The position numbers and the translations under genes were made by a program. From Bisgaard Taxon 45 (GTDB lineage Bacteria; Pseudomonadota; Gammaproteobacteria; Enterobacterales; Pasteurellaceae): a DNA stretch of 64,000 nt. The stretch spans positions 124,001 through 188,000 of the forward strand of contig JAQAHH010000004.1 in the NCBI GenBank assembly GCA_030783905.1, written 5' to 3'. Below the pieces are notes generated by a model. The model saw only the letters and a program-made list of their open reading frames with translations, ran no database searches and was not told the origin of the DNA. Positions 17,684 through 26,412 of this stretch are shown here, piece by piece (positions within the stretch are counted from its first letter, which is position 1; each line of letters opens with the position of its first letter).

Positions 17684-18571
17684 ATGTTACCCGCAAAAAT
17701 TGAAATTTATGATCAGCGTTTCTATCAACTAGTGGGGTCAAATTTACAAATTGAGGAACTGTTTGATCAAGCAATCTGGGCTGAAGGTCCAGTTTGGCTA
17801 ACAGAAGAAAAGGCCGTCATATTTAGTGATGTTAAGGGCAATACCATGTATCGTTGGACACAAAAAACTGGGACTAAGGTATTTCGTTCTCCCTCTTACT
17901 TTGCGAATGGTAATGCAACTGATTCTGCTGGACACTTAATTACCTGTGAACATGGCATGCGAGGGATTAGCCTCACCAATAAACAAGGTAAGAGACGTTT
18001 ATTAGTGGACAAACTCGATCATAAACAACTTAACTCACCCAATGATGTGATCGTTAAATCAGACGGCACGATTTGGTTTACTGATCCGCCTTATGGCATC
18101 TTAAGTGATGCGGAAGGGAAAAAAGCAGCGAGTGAAATCATCGGTTGTTATGTTTATTGCTACGACCCTCAAATAGACGAACTTAACGTTGCAACATTTC
18201 ATGTTATGCGTCCCAATGGCCTAGCCTTTTCTGCGGATGAGTCTCAGTTAATTGTTGCGGACATGTCTGTGGTGGAGTTTGCGAAATCGGGGTTACGTCA
18301 TCTCGTTGCTTTTGATGTCAGGGGTAAGCAACTCGAAAATAGGCGCGTTATTGCAGAAATCTCACCGGGCATTCCCGATGGTTTTTGTATTGATCACCAT
18401 AATGTGATTTATTGTAGCTGTGCAACGGGATTAGTGATTTTATTAATGGATGGCACAATGTTAGGACGGATTCTTCTTGATAAAACCACCTCAAATTGTA
18501 CATTTGGTGCAGACCAAAAAACGTTGTTTATTACAGCAACAAATAGTCTTTATCGTTTAACTTGTCATTAA
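17684..18571 (+). CDS. SMP-30/gluconolactonase-family lactonase
   Basis: This 295-residue protein is a six-bladed propeller of the SMP-30/LRE family, which opens sugar lactones. Metal-site motifs are AEGPVW near residue 30 (Glu), NSPNDV near 122 (Asn), RPNGLAFS near 176 and GIPDGFCID near 225 (Asp), matching the Glu-Asn-Asp calcium/zinc set. No signal peptide is seen, so it probably acts in the cytoplasm after uptake. AAGGAGAG precedes the ATG. It follows the ABC cassette and precedes lyxK, so it may convert an imported sugar lactone into the acid used by the pathway. Other LRE-type hydrolases are possible. Confidence 0.8.
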   Translation: MLPAKIEIYDQRFYQLVGSNLQIEELFDQAIWAEGPVWLTEEKAVIFSDVKGNTMYRWTQKTGTKVFRSPSYFANGNATDSAGHLITCEHGMRGISLTNKQGKRRLLVDKLDHKQLNSPNDVIVKSDGTIWFTDPPYGILSDAEGKKAASEIIGCYVYCYDPQIDELNVATFHVMRPNGLAFSADESQLIVADMSVVEFAKSGLRHLVAFDVRGKQLENRRVIAEISPGIPDGFCIDHHNVIYCSCATGLVILLMDGTMLGRILLDKTTSNCTFGADQKTLFITATNSLYRLTCH

Positions 18572-18580
18572 GGATGGATT

Positions 18581-20032
18581 GTGAATTATTATTTAGGTAT
18601 AGACTGTGGCGGAACCTTTATCAAAGCAGCTCTCTTTGATAAATCAGGCAAAATGTTTAGCTGTGTTCGTGAGAATGTACAAGTTATCAGTGAACAAGCG
18701 GGCTATGCTGAACGAGATATGGATGAATTATGGCAAATTTGTGCCAAAGTGATCCGTAAAACAATCGAAACGAGTCAAATCAATGCAACACAGATCAAAG
18801 GTATTGGAATTTCAGCCCAAGGGAAAGGTGCATTTTTGTTAGATCAACACAACAATCCCTTAGGTCGTGCCATTTTATCTTCCGATCAACGCGCCTTAGC
18901 GATTGTTAAGCAATGGCAAAATCAAGGCATTCCCGAGCGATTATATCCAATCACTCGACAAACACTGTGGACGGGGCATCCCGTTTCTATTCTGCGTTGG
19001 ATAAAAGAGCATGAACCTGAACGGTATCAGAAAATTGGTGCAGTGTTAATGTCGCATGACTATTTACGCTTTTGTTTGACTGGTGAGCTTTATTGTGAAG
19101 AAACCAATATCTCTGAGTCTAATTTATATAATATGAATACGGGAAACTATGATGCTCACCTTGCAACCTTATTAGGCTTAGATGGGATCATTGATAAACT
19201 TCCCCCTATTATCCCGGCAAATCAGATTGCAGGATATGTGACGAAAGAAGCGGCTGAATTAACGGGTTTAACTGTCGGAACTGCGGTGGTTGGTGGCCTA
19301 TTTGATGTCGTCTCTACCGCACTTTGTGCCAATCTTGATGACGAAACCAAACTTAATGCCGTATTAGGCACATGGTCTGTTGTAAGTGGTGTTACAGCAA
19401 ACATTGACCAACAACAAACTATCCCATTTGTCTATGGCTGTTATGCCGAATCAGGGAAATTTCTCGTGCATGAAGCCAGCCCGACTTCTGCTGGAAACTT
19501 AGAATGGTTCGTCAAGCAATGGCATTTAGATTATGAACACATTAATCAGATGATTGCAACGCTTGAACCCGCTTCCAGCTCAGTCTTGTTTGTGCCATTC
19601 TTATATGGTTCCAATGCTGGACTAGGCATGCAAGCCAGTTTTTATGGTATGCAAGCCCATCATACTCAAGCTCATTTACTCCAAGCTATTTACGAAGGCG
19701 TGCTCTTCGCGCTAATGAATCATTTAGAGCGCATGCAAAAACGGTTCCCACAGGCCAAGATATTGCGTGTCACTGGTGGGCCAACAAAATCCCCAATTTG
19801 GCGACAAATGCTCGCAGACTTTACTGGAATGCGCTTAGAAATTCCACAAGTGGAAGAAACAGGTTGCTTAGGGGCGGCATTCATGGCAATGCAAGGCGTG
19901 AATGAGTCTGCAGATATCTTTAACGGTCAATCCATGTTGTATGTGGAGCCTAACCCTATCTATTTTGAGGCTTATCAAACAAAGTATCAACGCTATAAAC
20001 AACTGACTGAAGCACTGAAAGCGATGCTGTAA
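18581..20032 (+). CDS. lyxK: L-xylulose/3-keto-L-gulonate kinase (FGGY family)
   Basis: This 483-residue sugar kinase of the FGGY family has the actin-like fold: N-terminal IDCGGTFIKAALFD, GISAQGKGAFLL near 80, SSDQRA near 105, LFDVVSTALCA near 245 and C-terminal VTGGPTKSPIWRQMLAD. It strongly resembles E. coli LyxK, including the shared WTGHPVSILRW and SESNLYNM segments. In this pathway it probably phosphorylates 3-keto-L-gulonate, giving the substrate for SgbH. The start is GTG at 18581 after AGGATGG. It starts 9 bases after the lactonase stop. Confidence 0.92.
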   Translation: MNYYLGIDCGGTFIKAALFDKSGKMFSCVRENVQVISEQAGYAERDMDELWQICAKVIRKTIETSQINATQIKGIGISAQGKGAFLLDQHNNPLGRAILSSDQRALAIVKQWQNQGIPERLYPITRQTLWTGHPVSILRWIKEHEPERYQKIGAVLMSHDYLRFCLTGELYCEETNISESNLYNMNTGNYDAHLATLLGLDGIIDKLPPIIPANQIAGYVTKEAAELTGLTVGTAVVGGLFDVVSTALCANLDDETKLNAVLGTWSVVSGVTANIDQQQTIPFVYGCYAESGKFLVHEASPTSAGNLEWFVKQWHLDYEHINQMIATLEPASSSVLFVPFLYGSNAGLGMQASFYGMQAHHTQAHLLQAIYEGVLFALMNHLERMQKRFPQAKILRVTGGPTKSPIWRQMLADFTGMRLEIPQVEETGCLGAAFMAMQGVNESADIFNGQSMLYVEPNPIYFEAYQTKYQRYKQLTEALKAML

Positions 20033-20059
20033 TTCAGGGATAATGAGGAAGGAACAAAT

Positions 20060-20707
20060 ATGACAAAACCACTTATTCAACTCGCATTAGATTCACTTGA
20101 TTTAGAAAACGCTGTTATCACTGCACAAAATGCCGCGGATTCTGTCGATATTATTGAAGTGGGTACCATCCTTGCGTTTGCAGAAGGTATGCGAGCCGTT
20201 CGGATACTACGTGCCTTGCATCCTAATCATATTTTAGTGTGTGACATGAAAACAACTGATGCGGGGGCAATTCTCGCTGAAATGGCATTTAGCGCTGGTG
20301 CGGATTGGCTCACCGTATCTGCAGCAGCACATATTGCAACCATTGCGAGCTGTAAGAAAATAGCGGATCGTTACAACAAAGAAATTCAAATTGAAATCTA
20401 TGGCAACTGGACATTTGATGATGCGAAAGCTTGGGTTGATTTAGGTATCACGCAAGCCATTTATCATCGTTCTCGTGATGCAGAAGCTGCCGGTAAAGGT
20501 TGGAGTGAAGAAGACCTTACTACAATGAAAAAACTATCTGATATTGGACTTGCACTTTCCATTACTGGCGGCATTGTGCCTGAAGATATTCATTTATTTA
20601 AAGGTATTAATGCAAAAGCTTTTATTGCAGGGAGAGCATTTACTGGTGAACAAGGCAAATTAACCGCAGAAAAAGTGCGGTCTGAAATTAATAAATTTTG
20701 GTCATAA
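20060..20707 (+). CDS. sgbH: 3-keto-L-gulonate-6-phosphate decarboxylase
   Basis: This 215-residue enzyme belongs to the orotidine-phosphate decarboxylase suprafamily. ALDSLDLENA at the N terminus, EVGTILAFAEG, the CDMKTTDAG metal/proton-transfer motif near residue 61-69 and ITGGIVPEDI near 175 are the KGPDC hallmarks. It converts 3-keto-L-gulonate 6-phosphate to L-xylulose 5-phosphate and CO2. It could equally be called ulaD; the neighbours (dlgD, lyxK) favour the sgb name. AGGAAGGAA precedes the ATG. An uptake signal core lies inside near 20673. Confidence 0.93.
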   Translation: MTKPLIQLALDSLDLENAVITAQNAADSVDIIEVGTILAFAEGMRAVRILRALHPNHILVCDMKTTDAGAILAEMAFSAGADWLTVSAAAHIATIASCKKIADRYNKEIQIEIYGNWTFDDAKAWVDLGITQAIYHRSRDAEAAGKGWSEEDLTTMKKLSDIGLALSITGGIVPEDIHLFKGINAKAFIAGRAFTGEQGKLTAEKVRSEINKFWS

Positions 20708-20735
20708 TAAACTATATAAATTATGGAGTATATAA

Positions 20736-21596
20736 GTGAGAAAACATAAAATTGGCATTTATGAAAAAGCATTGCCTAAACATATTAGTTGGCAAGACCG
20801 ACTATCCATTGCCAAAGCCTGTGGCTTTGACTTTGTCGAAATCTCGATTGATGAAACAGACGAACGCCTTGCGCGCTTAGACTGGACCCAAAAAGAACGC
20901 ATTAAATTAGTAAAAGCCATTATTTCAACCGGTACAACGATTCCCTCCATGTGCTTATCTGCACACCGTCGTTTTCCATTTGGTAGTCGTGATGTAGCGA
21001 CGCGTCAGAAAGCCTATGAAATTATGGAAAAAGCGATTCAACTTGCTGTTGATTTAGGTATTCGTACCATTCAGCTTGCGGGTTATGATGTGTATTATGA
21101 AGAACAAGATGATCAAACTATTGCACGTTTCCAACAAGGTTTAGAATGGGCTGTCGAGCTTGCAGCAAGCAATCAAGTTACCCTCGCTGTCGAAATTATG
21201 GATACAAAATTCATGAGCTCTATTAGTCGTTGGAAAAAATGGGACGAACTGATTCGCTCACCGTGGTTTACTGTTTACCCGGATTTAGGCAATTTATCGG
21301 CTTGGAATGATAATGTTTCAGAGGAATTGAAATTAGGAATAGACAAAATTTCCGCCATTCATTTAAAAGACACTTATAAAGTCACAGAAACCTGTCAAGG
21401 ACAATTCCGTGATGTACCATTTGGTGAGGGCTGTGTTGATTTTGTACAGTGTTTTAAAACATTAGCAGAGTTAAATTACCGTGGTGCCTTTTTGATTGAA
21501 ATGTGGACTGAAAAGGCCGAAGAACCTATTGCAGAAATTATCAACGCACGTCGTTGGATCGAACAAAAAATGAAAGAAGGTGGTTTCCAATGTTAG
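20736..21596 (+). CDS. sgbU: L-xylulose-5-phosphate 3-epimerase
   Basis: This 286-residue TIM-barrel enzyme of the xylose-isomerase-like fold has [11 protein letters not shown] at the start, [21 protein letters not shown] (seen as [13 protein letters not shown]) and the metal ligands in VEIMDTKFM (Glu), [10 protein letters not shown] (Asp), AIHLKDT (His) and FLIEMWTE (Glu). It converts L-xylulose 5-phosphate to L-ribulose 5-phosphate. The start is GTG at 20736 after TATGGAG. Length equals the E. coli SgbU/UlaE enzymes. It overlaps sgbE by 7 bases. Confidence 0.92.
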   Translation: MRKHKIGIYEKALPKHISWQDRLSIAKACGFDFVEISIDETDERLARLDWTQKERIKLVKAIISTGTTIPSMCLSAHRRFPFGSRDVATRQKAYEIMEKAIQLAVDLGIRTIQLAGYDVYYEEQDDQTIARFQQGLEWAVELAASNQVTLAVEIMDTKFMSSISRWKKWDELIRSPWFTVYPDLGNLSAWNDNVSEELKLGIDKISAIHLKDTYKVTETCQGQFRDVPFGEGCVDFVQCFKTLAELNYRGAFLIEMWTEKAEEPIAEIINARRWIEQKMKEGGFQC

Positions 21597-22285
21597 AAGA
21601 ATTAAAACAAAAAGTATTTGCAGCCAATTTGGCCTTACCAAAATACAAGTTGGTTACATTCACTTGGGGCAATGTGAGTGGCATCGATAGAGAGAAAAAT
21701 CTAGTGGTAATTAAGCCCTCCGGCGTAGAATATGACAGCATGACAGTTGAGGATATGGTGGTGGTTGATCTCTTTACAGGCCAAGTAGTGGAAGGTAACA
21801 AGAAACCGTCTTCCGATACTGCCACCCATTTAGAACTCTATCGCCACTTTCCGAGCTTAGGTGGAATTGTGCATACCCATTCACGCCACGCCACCATTTG
21901 GGCGCAAGCCGGTGAAGATTTGATTGCAGCTGGAACGACCCATGCTGACTATTTCTATGGTTCAATTCCTTGTACACGTAAAATGACGCCAGCAGAAATT
22001 CAAGGCGAATATGAACTCGAAACAGGCAAAGTGATTGTAGAAACATTCCGCGAGAGAGAGATTGATCCCAAAGATGTACCAGCCGTATTAGTGCATTCCC
22101 ACGGTCCTTTTGCTTGGGGCACTGATCCAGATAATGCCGTACACAATGCAGTCGTCCTTGAAGAGGTTGGCTATATGAATTTATTTAGTCGTCAGCTACG
22201 TCCAAATTTATCGTCAATGCAACAAGAATTGTTAGATAAACATTACTTACGTAAACATGGGAAAAACGCGTATTACGGGCAATAA
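21590..22285 (+). CDS. sgbE: L-ribulose-5-phosphate 4-epimerase
   Basis: This 231-residue class II aldolase/adducin-family enzyme makes D-xylulose 5-phosphate from L-ribulose 5-phosphate, feeding the pentose phosphate pathway. The zinc ligands are in [10 protein letters not shown] near residue 95 and HSHGPFAWG near 171, with GNVSGIDR and KPSGVEY near the N terminus. The start at 21590 overlaps the sgbU stop; an in-frame start upstream at 21554 would lie inside sgbU. It is the last gene of the locus; no strong terminator was seen after it. Confidence 0.94.
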   Translation: MLEELKQKVFAANLALPKYKLVTFTWGNVSGIDREKNLVVIKPSGVEYDSMTVEDMVVVDLFTGQVVEGNKKPSSDTATHLELYRHFPSLGGIVHTHSRHATIWAQAGEDLIAAGTTHADYFYGSIPCTRKMTPAEIQGEYELETGKVIVETFREREIDPKDVPAVLVHSHGPFAWGTDPDNAVHNAVVLEEVGYMNLFSRQLRPNLSSMQQELLDKHYLRKHGKNAYYGQ

Positions 22286-22304
22286 ACCCCTCTAAGCAGA
22301 AGAG

Positions 22305-23159
22305 CTAAAGGGCTGACTTTAGCTCTTGATTATTACAAGGTGATTCGTCGAGAACCGTAGACAGAACAGAAGCGATGCCATTTTCATCGTTTGTCAGCGT
22401 GATCAAATCCGCCTGTTGTTTCACTTCGTTTTCGGCATTGCCCATCGCGACACCAAGGCCGACCGCAGTTAGCATTGAGGTATCATTATGATTATCGCCA
22501 AAGGCAATCACCTGTTGAGGTGCAATATGCCATGCGTTCAGTAATTCTAATAGTCTAGCGCCTTTTGTATTACCTGCATTGGCGATATCAACACGATCAA
22601 CCCAAGACCATTCACAACTAAACTCATGTGGTGGAAGTGCTTGTACAGCCTTGAGCATCGTGTCGCGTTCTGGATGACTAATCACAAATTTCCAGATAGT
22701 TTCGTTATCATCAAGCAAGGCATGGAAATCTGAAACCTGACATAAATGTGGACGTACCGCTGGAGGACAATGTTGTACCCATTGAGAAAACTTTCTCATG
22801 TGTTCATTTAATACCGCGTAATTCATTGCATCGCGAGAGTACATCAGCAAATGAAGTCCATACTTTTCAGCAAGCTTAACTACCGTTTTCGCTTGTAATA
22901 AAGACAGTGGATTCGCACTGAGTACCTGATCGGTCTGCGGTTGATACAAATACGTACCATTACAACAAATCATTGGCGTGGTTAAATTCAGCTCGTGATA
23001 GTAAGGATAGGCTGCAGTATGGTGCCTCCCTGTCACGAGAATGACTTTCAGCCCTTTATCTATGCAATGCTGAATGATTTCTTTACTGGCAGGGAGAATT
23101 TGACCTTGGCTATTTAATAAGGTGCCATCAAGATCAAATGCAATAACTTGATATTTCAT
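22305..23159 (-). CDS. ybhA: HAD-family (Cof-type) phosphatase, YbhA-like
   Basis: This 284-residue cytoplasmic phosphatase has HAD motif I AFDLDGTLLNS (about 7-17), motif II VTGRHH near 46, and motif IV AFGDNHNDTSML near 222 with Lys in NTKGARL. TPMICCNGTYLYQ and CEWSWVDRVDIANAGNTKG (seen as CEWSWVDRVDIA) match E. coli YbhA, a pyridoxal-phosphate phosphatase with activity on sugar phosphates. AGGAAAAAAG precedes the ATG at 23159; the frame is open upstream but overlaps the tkt promoter. It is convergent with sgbE and divergent from tkt. Confidence 0.85.
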   Translation of the reverse strand: MKYQVIAFDLDGTLLNSQGQILPASKEIIQHCIDKGLKVILVTGRHHTAAYPYYHELNLTTPMICCNGTYLYQPQTDQVLSANPLSLLQAKTVVKLAEKYGLHLLMYSRDAMNYAVLNEHMRKFSQWVQHCPPAVRPHLCQVSDFHALLDDNETIWKFVISHPERDTMLKAVQALPPHEFSCEWSWVDRVDIANAGNTKGARLLELLNAWHIAPQQVIAFGDNHNDTSMLTAVGLGVAMGNAENEVKQQADLITLTNDENGIASVLSTVLDESPCNNQELKSAL

Positions 23160-23330
23160 CTTTTTTCCTGTATTGAGTATAACCCATTTAATACAGTATA
23201 GAGTGTTTAATAAAAAAAGAAAATGAATCTTCAATGCCCATCGGTAAGCAAGAAATTCATTATCCTTTATAAGCAAAATAGCGTAAAATACCGCTCAAAT
23301 TTGAGTTTTAATTACTTAGGAGTAATCACT

Positions 23331-25337
23331 ATGGCAACACGTAAAGAACTGGCAAATGCTATCCGTTTTTTAAGTATGGATGCAGTGCAAAAAGCAAAAT
23401 CTGGTCACCCTGGTGCACCAATGGGGATGGCGGATATTGCAGAAGTCCTATGGCGTGACTTTTTAAAACATAATCCAACCAATCCACACTGGGCCGATCG
23501 CGACCGTTTCATTTTATCCAATGGTCATGGTTCAATGCTAATTTATAGCCTATTACATTTAAGTGGTTATGACCTTTCTATTGAAGATTTAAAACAATTC
23601 CGTCAATTACATTCTAAAACTCCGGGGCACCCAGAATATGGTTATGCGCCCGGTGTCGAAACCACAACAGGACCATTAGGCCAAGGGATTACTAACGCAG
23701 TAGGTTTTGCGATTGCGGAGAAAACCCTTGCGCATCAATTTAACCGTCCAGGTCATGAGATTGTTGACCACCACACCTATGTGTTCTTAGGGGATGGCTG
23801 TTTAATGGAAGGGATTTCTCATGAAGCCTGTTCTTTAGCGGGTACTCTTGGGTTAGGCAAACTGATTGCGTTCTATGATGACAATAATATCTCAATTGAT
23901 GGTCACGTGGACGGTTGGTTCACTGATGATACGCAAAAACGGTTTGAGGCTTATGGTTGGCATGTGATTCCTGCGGTGGATGGTCATAACTCAGAGCAGA
24001 TTCTTGAGGCGGTAAAACAAGCCCAAGCGGAAACAACCAAACCGACCTTAATTATTTGTAAAACCATTATCGGTTATGGTTCACCGAATAAAGCCAACTC
24101 ACACGATTGTCATGGTGCCCCATTAGGCGATGCAGAAATTGCAGCAGCACGTGAATTCTTAAAATGGGAACATGCCCCGTTTGAGATTCCTGCGGAGATT
24201 TATGCACAGTGGGATGCGAAAGAAAAAGGTCAAGTTGCTGAAAAAGCCTGGGATGAGAAATTTGCAGCTTATGCCAAAGCTTACCCTGAATTAGCGGCGG
24301 AATTTACTCGTCGTGTGAATGCTCAATTACCGGCAAATTGGGCGGCAGAATCGCAAGCCTTTATTGAACAATTACAAGCAAATCCGGCAAGCATTGCCAG
24401 CCGTAAAGCATCACAAAATGCAATTGAAGCCTATGCCAAATTATTACCAGAGTTTTTAGGCGGCTCAGCAGACTTAGCCAGCTCAAATTTAACCCTATGG
24501 TCAGGTTCCAAACCAATCCGTGCGGTAGAAAATGCCGATGGTAACTACATCAATTACGGTGTGCGTGAGTTTGGTATGTCAGCGATTATGAACGGTATCG
24601 CGTTACATGGTGGTTTCATTCCTTATGGTGCCACTTTCTTGATGTTTATGGAATATGCACACAATGCGGTGCGTATGGCGGCATTAATGAAGCAACGCTC
24701 ATTGTTTGTTTATACTCACGACTCTATTGGGCTTGGTGAAGACGGACCAACCCACCAACCAGTTGAACAAACGTCTGCTTTACGTTTAATTCCAAATTTA
24801 GAAACATGGCGTCCATGTGACCAAGTTGAATCGGCGGTGGCGTGGAAAGCGGCAGTGGAACGTAAAGAGGGACCTAGTGCGTTAATTTTTACTCGTCAAA
24901 ATCTTGCGCAAATGGACCGCACTGCTGAGCAGTTAGCCAATGTGGCACGTGGTGGTTATGTATTACGTCATTGCTGCGAAAACCAAACTTGCCCAGATTT
25001 AATCTTGATTGCGACCGGTTCTGAGGTGGAATTGGCGATGAAAGCGGCGGATGTTTTAGATGCAGAAGGTGTAAAAGTGCGTGTTGTCTCTATGCCGAGC
25101 ACCAATGTGTTTGATAAACAAGATGTGGCTTACCGTGAAAGCGTGTTACCAAGCAAGGTGACGAAACGTGTTGCGATTGAAGCGGGTATTGCGGACTTCT
25201 GGTACAAATATGTAGGCTTTGAGGGACGTGTTGTGGGGATGAACAGTTTTGGTGAATCCGCACCGGCTGACCAATTGTTCAAACTCTTTGGTTTCACCGT
25301 TGAAAACGTGGTCGCCAAAGCCAAAGAAATTCTCTAA
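23331..25337 (+). CDS. tkt: Transketolase
   Basis: This 668-residue thiamine-diphosphate enzyme transfers two-carbon units in the pentose phosphate pathway. Visible blocks are [33 protein letters not shown], the TPP motif [13 protein letters not shown]...[17 protein letters not shown] and [19 protein letters not shown] (seen as [15 protein letters not shown]). TAGGAG precedes the ATG at 23331; an upstream in-frame extension is rejected. It lies just beyond sgbE, whose product D-xylulose 5-phosphate is its donor substrate, and it depends on the cofactor salvaged by the thi genes at the left. Confidence 0.97.
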   Translation: MATRKELANAIRFLSMDAVQKAKSGHPGAPMGMADIAEVLWRDFLKHNPTNPHWADRDRFILSNGHGSMLIYSLLHLSGYDLSIEDLKQFRQLHSKTPGHPEYGYAPGVETTTGPLGQGITNAVGFAIAEKTLAHQFNRPGHEIVDHHTYVFLGDGCLMEGISHEACSLAGTLGLGKLIAFYDDNNISIDGHVDGWFTDDTQKRFEAYGWHVIPAVDGHNSEQILEAVKQAQAETTKPTLIICKTIIGYGSPNKANSHDCHGAPLGDAEIAAAREFLKWEHAPFEIPAEIYAQWDAKEKGQVAEKAWDEKFAAYAKAYPELAAEFTRRVNAQLPANWAAESQAFIEQLQANPASIASRKASQNAIEAYAKLLPEFLGGSADLASSNLTLWSGSKPIRAVENADGNYINYGVREFGMSAIMNGIALHGGFIPYGATFLMFMEYAHNAVRMAALMKQRSLFVYTHDSIGLGEDGPTHQPVEQTSALRLIPNLETWRPCDQVESAVAWKAAVERKEGPSALIFTRQNLAQMDRTAEQLANVARGGYVLRHCCENQTCPDLILIATGSEVELAMKAADVLDAEGVKVRVVSMPSTNVFDKQDVAYRESVLPSKVTKRVAIEAGIADFWYKYVGFEGRVVGMNSFGESAPADQLFKLFGFTVENVVAKAKEIL

Positions 25338-25359
25338 TCTGTCTTTTAGCCCAACACAC

Positions 25360-25398
25360 AATCTGCACATTAACATAGTTTAATGTGCAGATTTTTTT
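25360..25398 (+). terminator. Intrinsic terminator of tkt
   Basis: ATCTGCACATTA (25361-25372) pairs perfectly with TAATGTGCAGAT (25381-25392) and is followed by seven T. Confidence 0.95.
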
Positions 25399-25415
25399 AT
25401 ATGTATCCAACTAAA

Positions 25416-25599
25416 GATAGTACTCGTCTCTGACGAGTGCTTTAACAACACAATGAAAAATGCACTCGTGTGGACACGAGCGCAAGCTCCATCGACGGTA
25501 TAACATCATCTTACACAAAAAAACGGTCAATTCCTCAAAGTGTAAAACTTTTTCAAAATTGACCGCTCTTTTATCTCGCTAAGTCCATTCTTCATAGCC
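25416..25599. repeat. Tandem duplication remnant, copy 1 (184 bp)
   Basis: This 184-base block matches 25997-26180 at a constant offset of 581 bases with about a dozen substitutions and no indels. From left to right it holds a hairpin pair (CTCGTC/GACGAG and CTCGTG/CACGAG), a GCAAGCTCCATCGACG segment, an uptake-signal-like hairpin, and the last few codons of the DUF596-like gene. The two copies flank that gene. Confidence 0.92.
25524..25571 (-). terminator. Terminator of the DUF596-like gene
   Basis: Read on the minus strand, AGCGGTCAATT pairs with AATTGACCGT across a long loop and runs into seven T at 25518-25524. The stem resembles a variant uptake signal (GAGCGGTCAATTTT). A copy lies 581 bases to the right. 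Confidence 0.7.
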
Positions 25600-25944
25600 A
25601 TCTTCGCAAATCCACACTGCACCTGCTGGGGCATAAGTAATCCACCATGTATTATCAATATCATATTCCATTTCATTTTCATCATAATGATCTGGCCAAG
25701 CTTGGCGAAATACATCTATCTGTTCTTCAATCGACCCTTCGAGGAATTTACCGTTAGTCGCTAACTTGAGTTCCCCTGTTTTCATTAAATCTGCCATCAA
25801 TTCTAAAAACATTTCTTTGATTTCGGGTTTATCTCTTATATCTCCATAACACACCTGAAAACTGGAAAACATACCAATTAATGTAAGTCCTCTATTATTT
25901 TCAACAATGCGTTTATATTGCGCTTCTGATATTTTTTCTAACAT
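25579..25944 (-). CDS. Small DUF596-like protein, function unknown
   Basis: This 121-residue acidic protein has no signal peptide or membrane segment. The segments ANNGRGLTLIGMF-like N terminus (here NNRGLTLIGMF), GKFLEGSIEEQIDVFRQAWP (seen as GSIEEQIDVFRQAWP) and the Trp-rich C terminus with WWITYAP, AVWICEDGYEEWT recall the DUF596 family, which I know from Neisseria and Pasteurellaceae and which often occurs in small multicopy clusters. Function is unknown; size, acidity and repeat-flanked setting would fit an orphan immunity-type gene, but that is inference. AAGGAGGTGAAC sets the ATG at 25944 rather than the GTG at 25950. Confidence 0.7.
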   Translation of the reverse strand: MLEKISEAQYKRIVENNRGLTLIGMFSSFQVCYGDIRDKPEIKEMFLELMADLMKTGELKLATNGKFLEGSIEEQIDVFRQAWPDHYDENEMEYDIDNTWWITYAPAGAVWICEDGYEEWT

Positions 25945-25996
25945 GTTCACCTCCTTACTTTATTGAAATTTCAGTTCAAATTTATCTTTACCCTTT

Positions 25997-26180
25997 GATA
26001 GCGCTCGTCTCTGACGAGTGCTTTAACAACTAAATGAACAATGCACTCGTGTGGACACGAGCGCAAGCTCCATCGACGATATAACATCATCTTACACAAA
26101 AAAACGGTCAATTCCTCAAAGCGTAAAACTTTTTCAAAATTGACCGCACGTTTATCTTGCTAAGTCCAATCGTCATAGCT
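25997..26180. repeat. Tandem duplication remnant, copy 2 (184 bp)
   Basis: This second copy of the block at 25416-25599 ends in minus-strand codons for GSYDDWT and a stop (26160-26180), a variant of the DUF596-like C terminus GYEEWT. The rest of a second gene copy, expected at about 26160-26525, is missing. In this copy GCGCTCGT (26001-26008) can also pair with ACGAGCGC near 26054, giving a longer alternative stem. Confidence 0.9.
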
Positions 26181-26183
26181 ACC
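26160..26183 (-). pseudogene. 3' remnant of a second DUF596-like gene
   Basis: Only the final seven or so codons and the stop (GSYDDWT-stop on the minus strand) of a paralogue are left, immediately before its copied terminator. Upstream of this point the sequence to the asd start at 26413 shows no further similarity to the intact neighbour gene. The gene was apparently lost after tandem duplication. The 26184-26412 stretch otherwise holds only the AT-rich asd promoter region. Confidence 0.6.
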
Positions 26184-26412
26184 TAAACTATACTATGCAA
26201 GTAAAAGAATGTTATTGTATGTAATACGATATTTACTCGCTTTTTACTAAATATGATTCAAAAAAACCAACTCACCATTCATAAACAGAAAAAAAATCCA
26301 TAACTTTAATTATTTTCACGATAAAAAGGCTTGCATTTATTGAAACGATCTTGTAATTAATTAGCTTTATACAAACACAATATCATTCATATTTTTAGAT
26401 AAGGAAAATTTT

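Noticed and set aside
23223-23330. A 36-residue N-terminal extension of transketolase
   Set aside because: The TAGGAG ribosome site and the normal N terminus place the start at 23331; the extension overlaps the ybhA 5' region.
25416-26180. A CRISPR array or an insertion sequence
   Set aside because: Only two copies of a long block, no spacers, no transposase and no terminal inverted repeats or target duplications.
26184-26412. A lysine riboswitch before asd
   Set aside because: The region is AT-rich with no recognisable L-box blocks or long multi-stem pattern.
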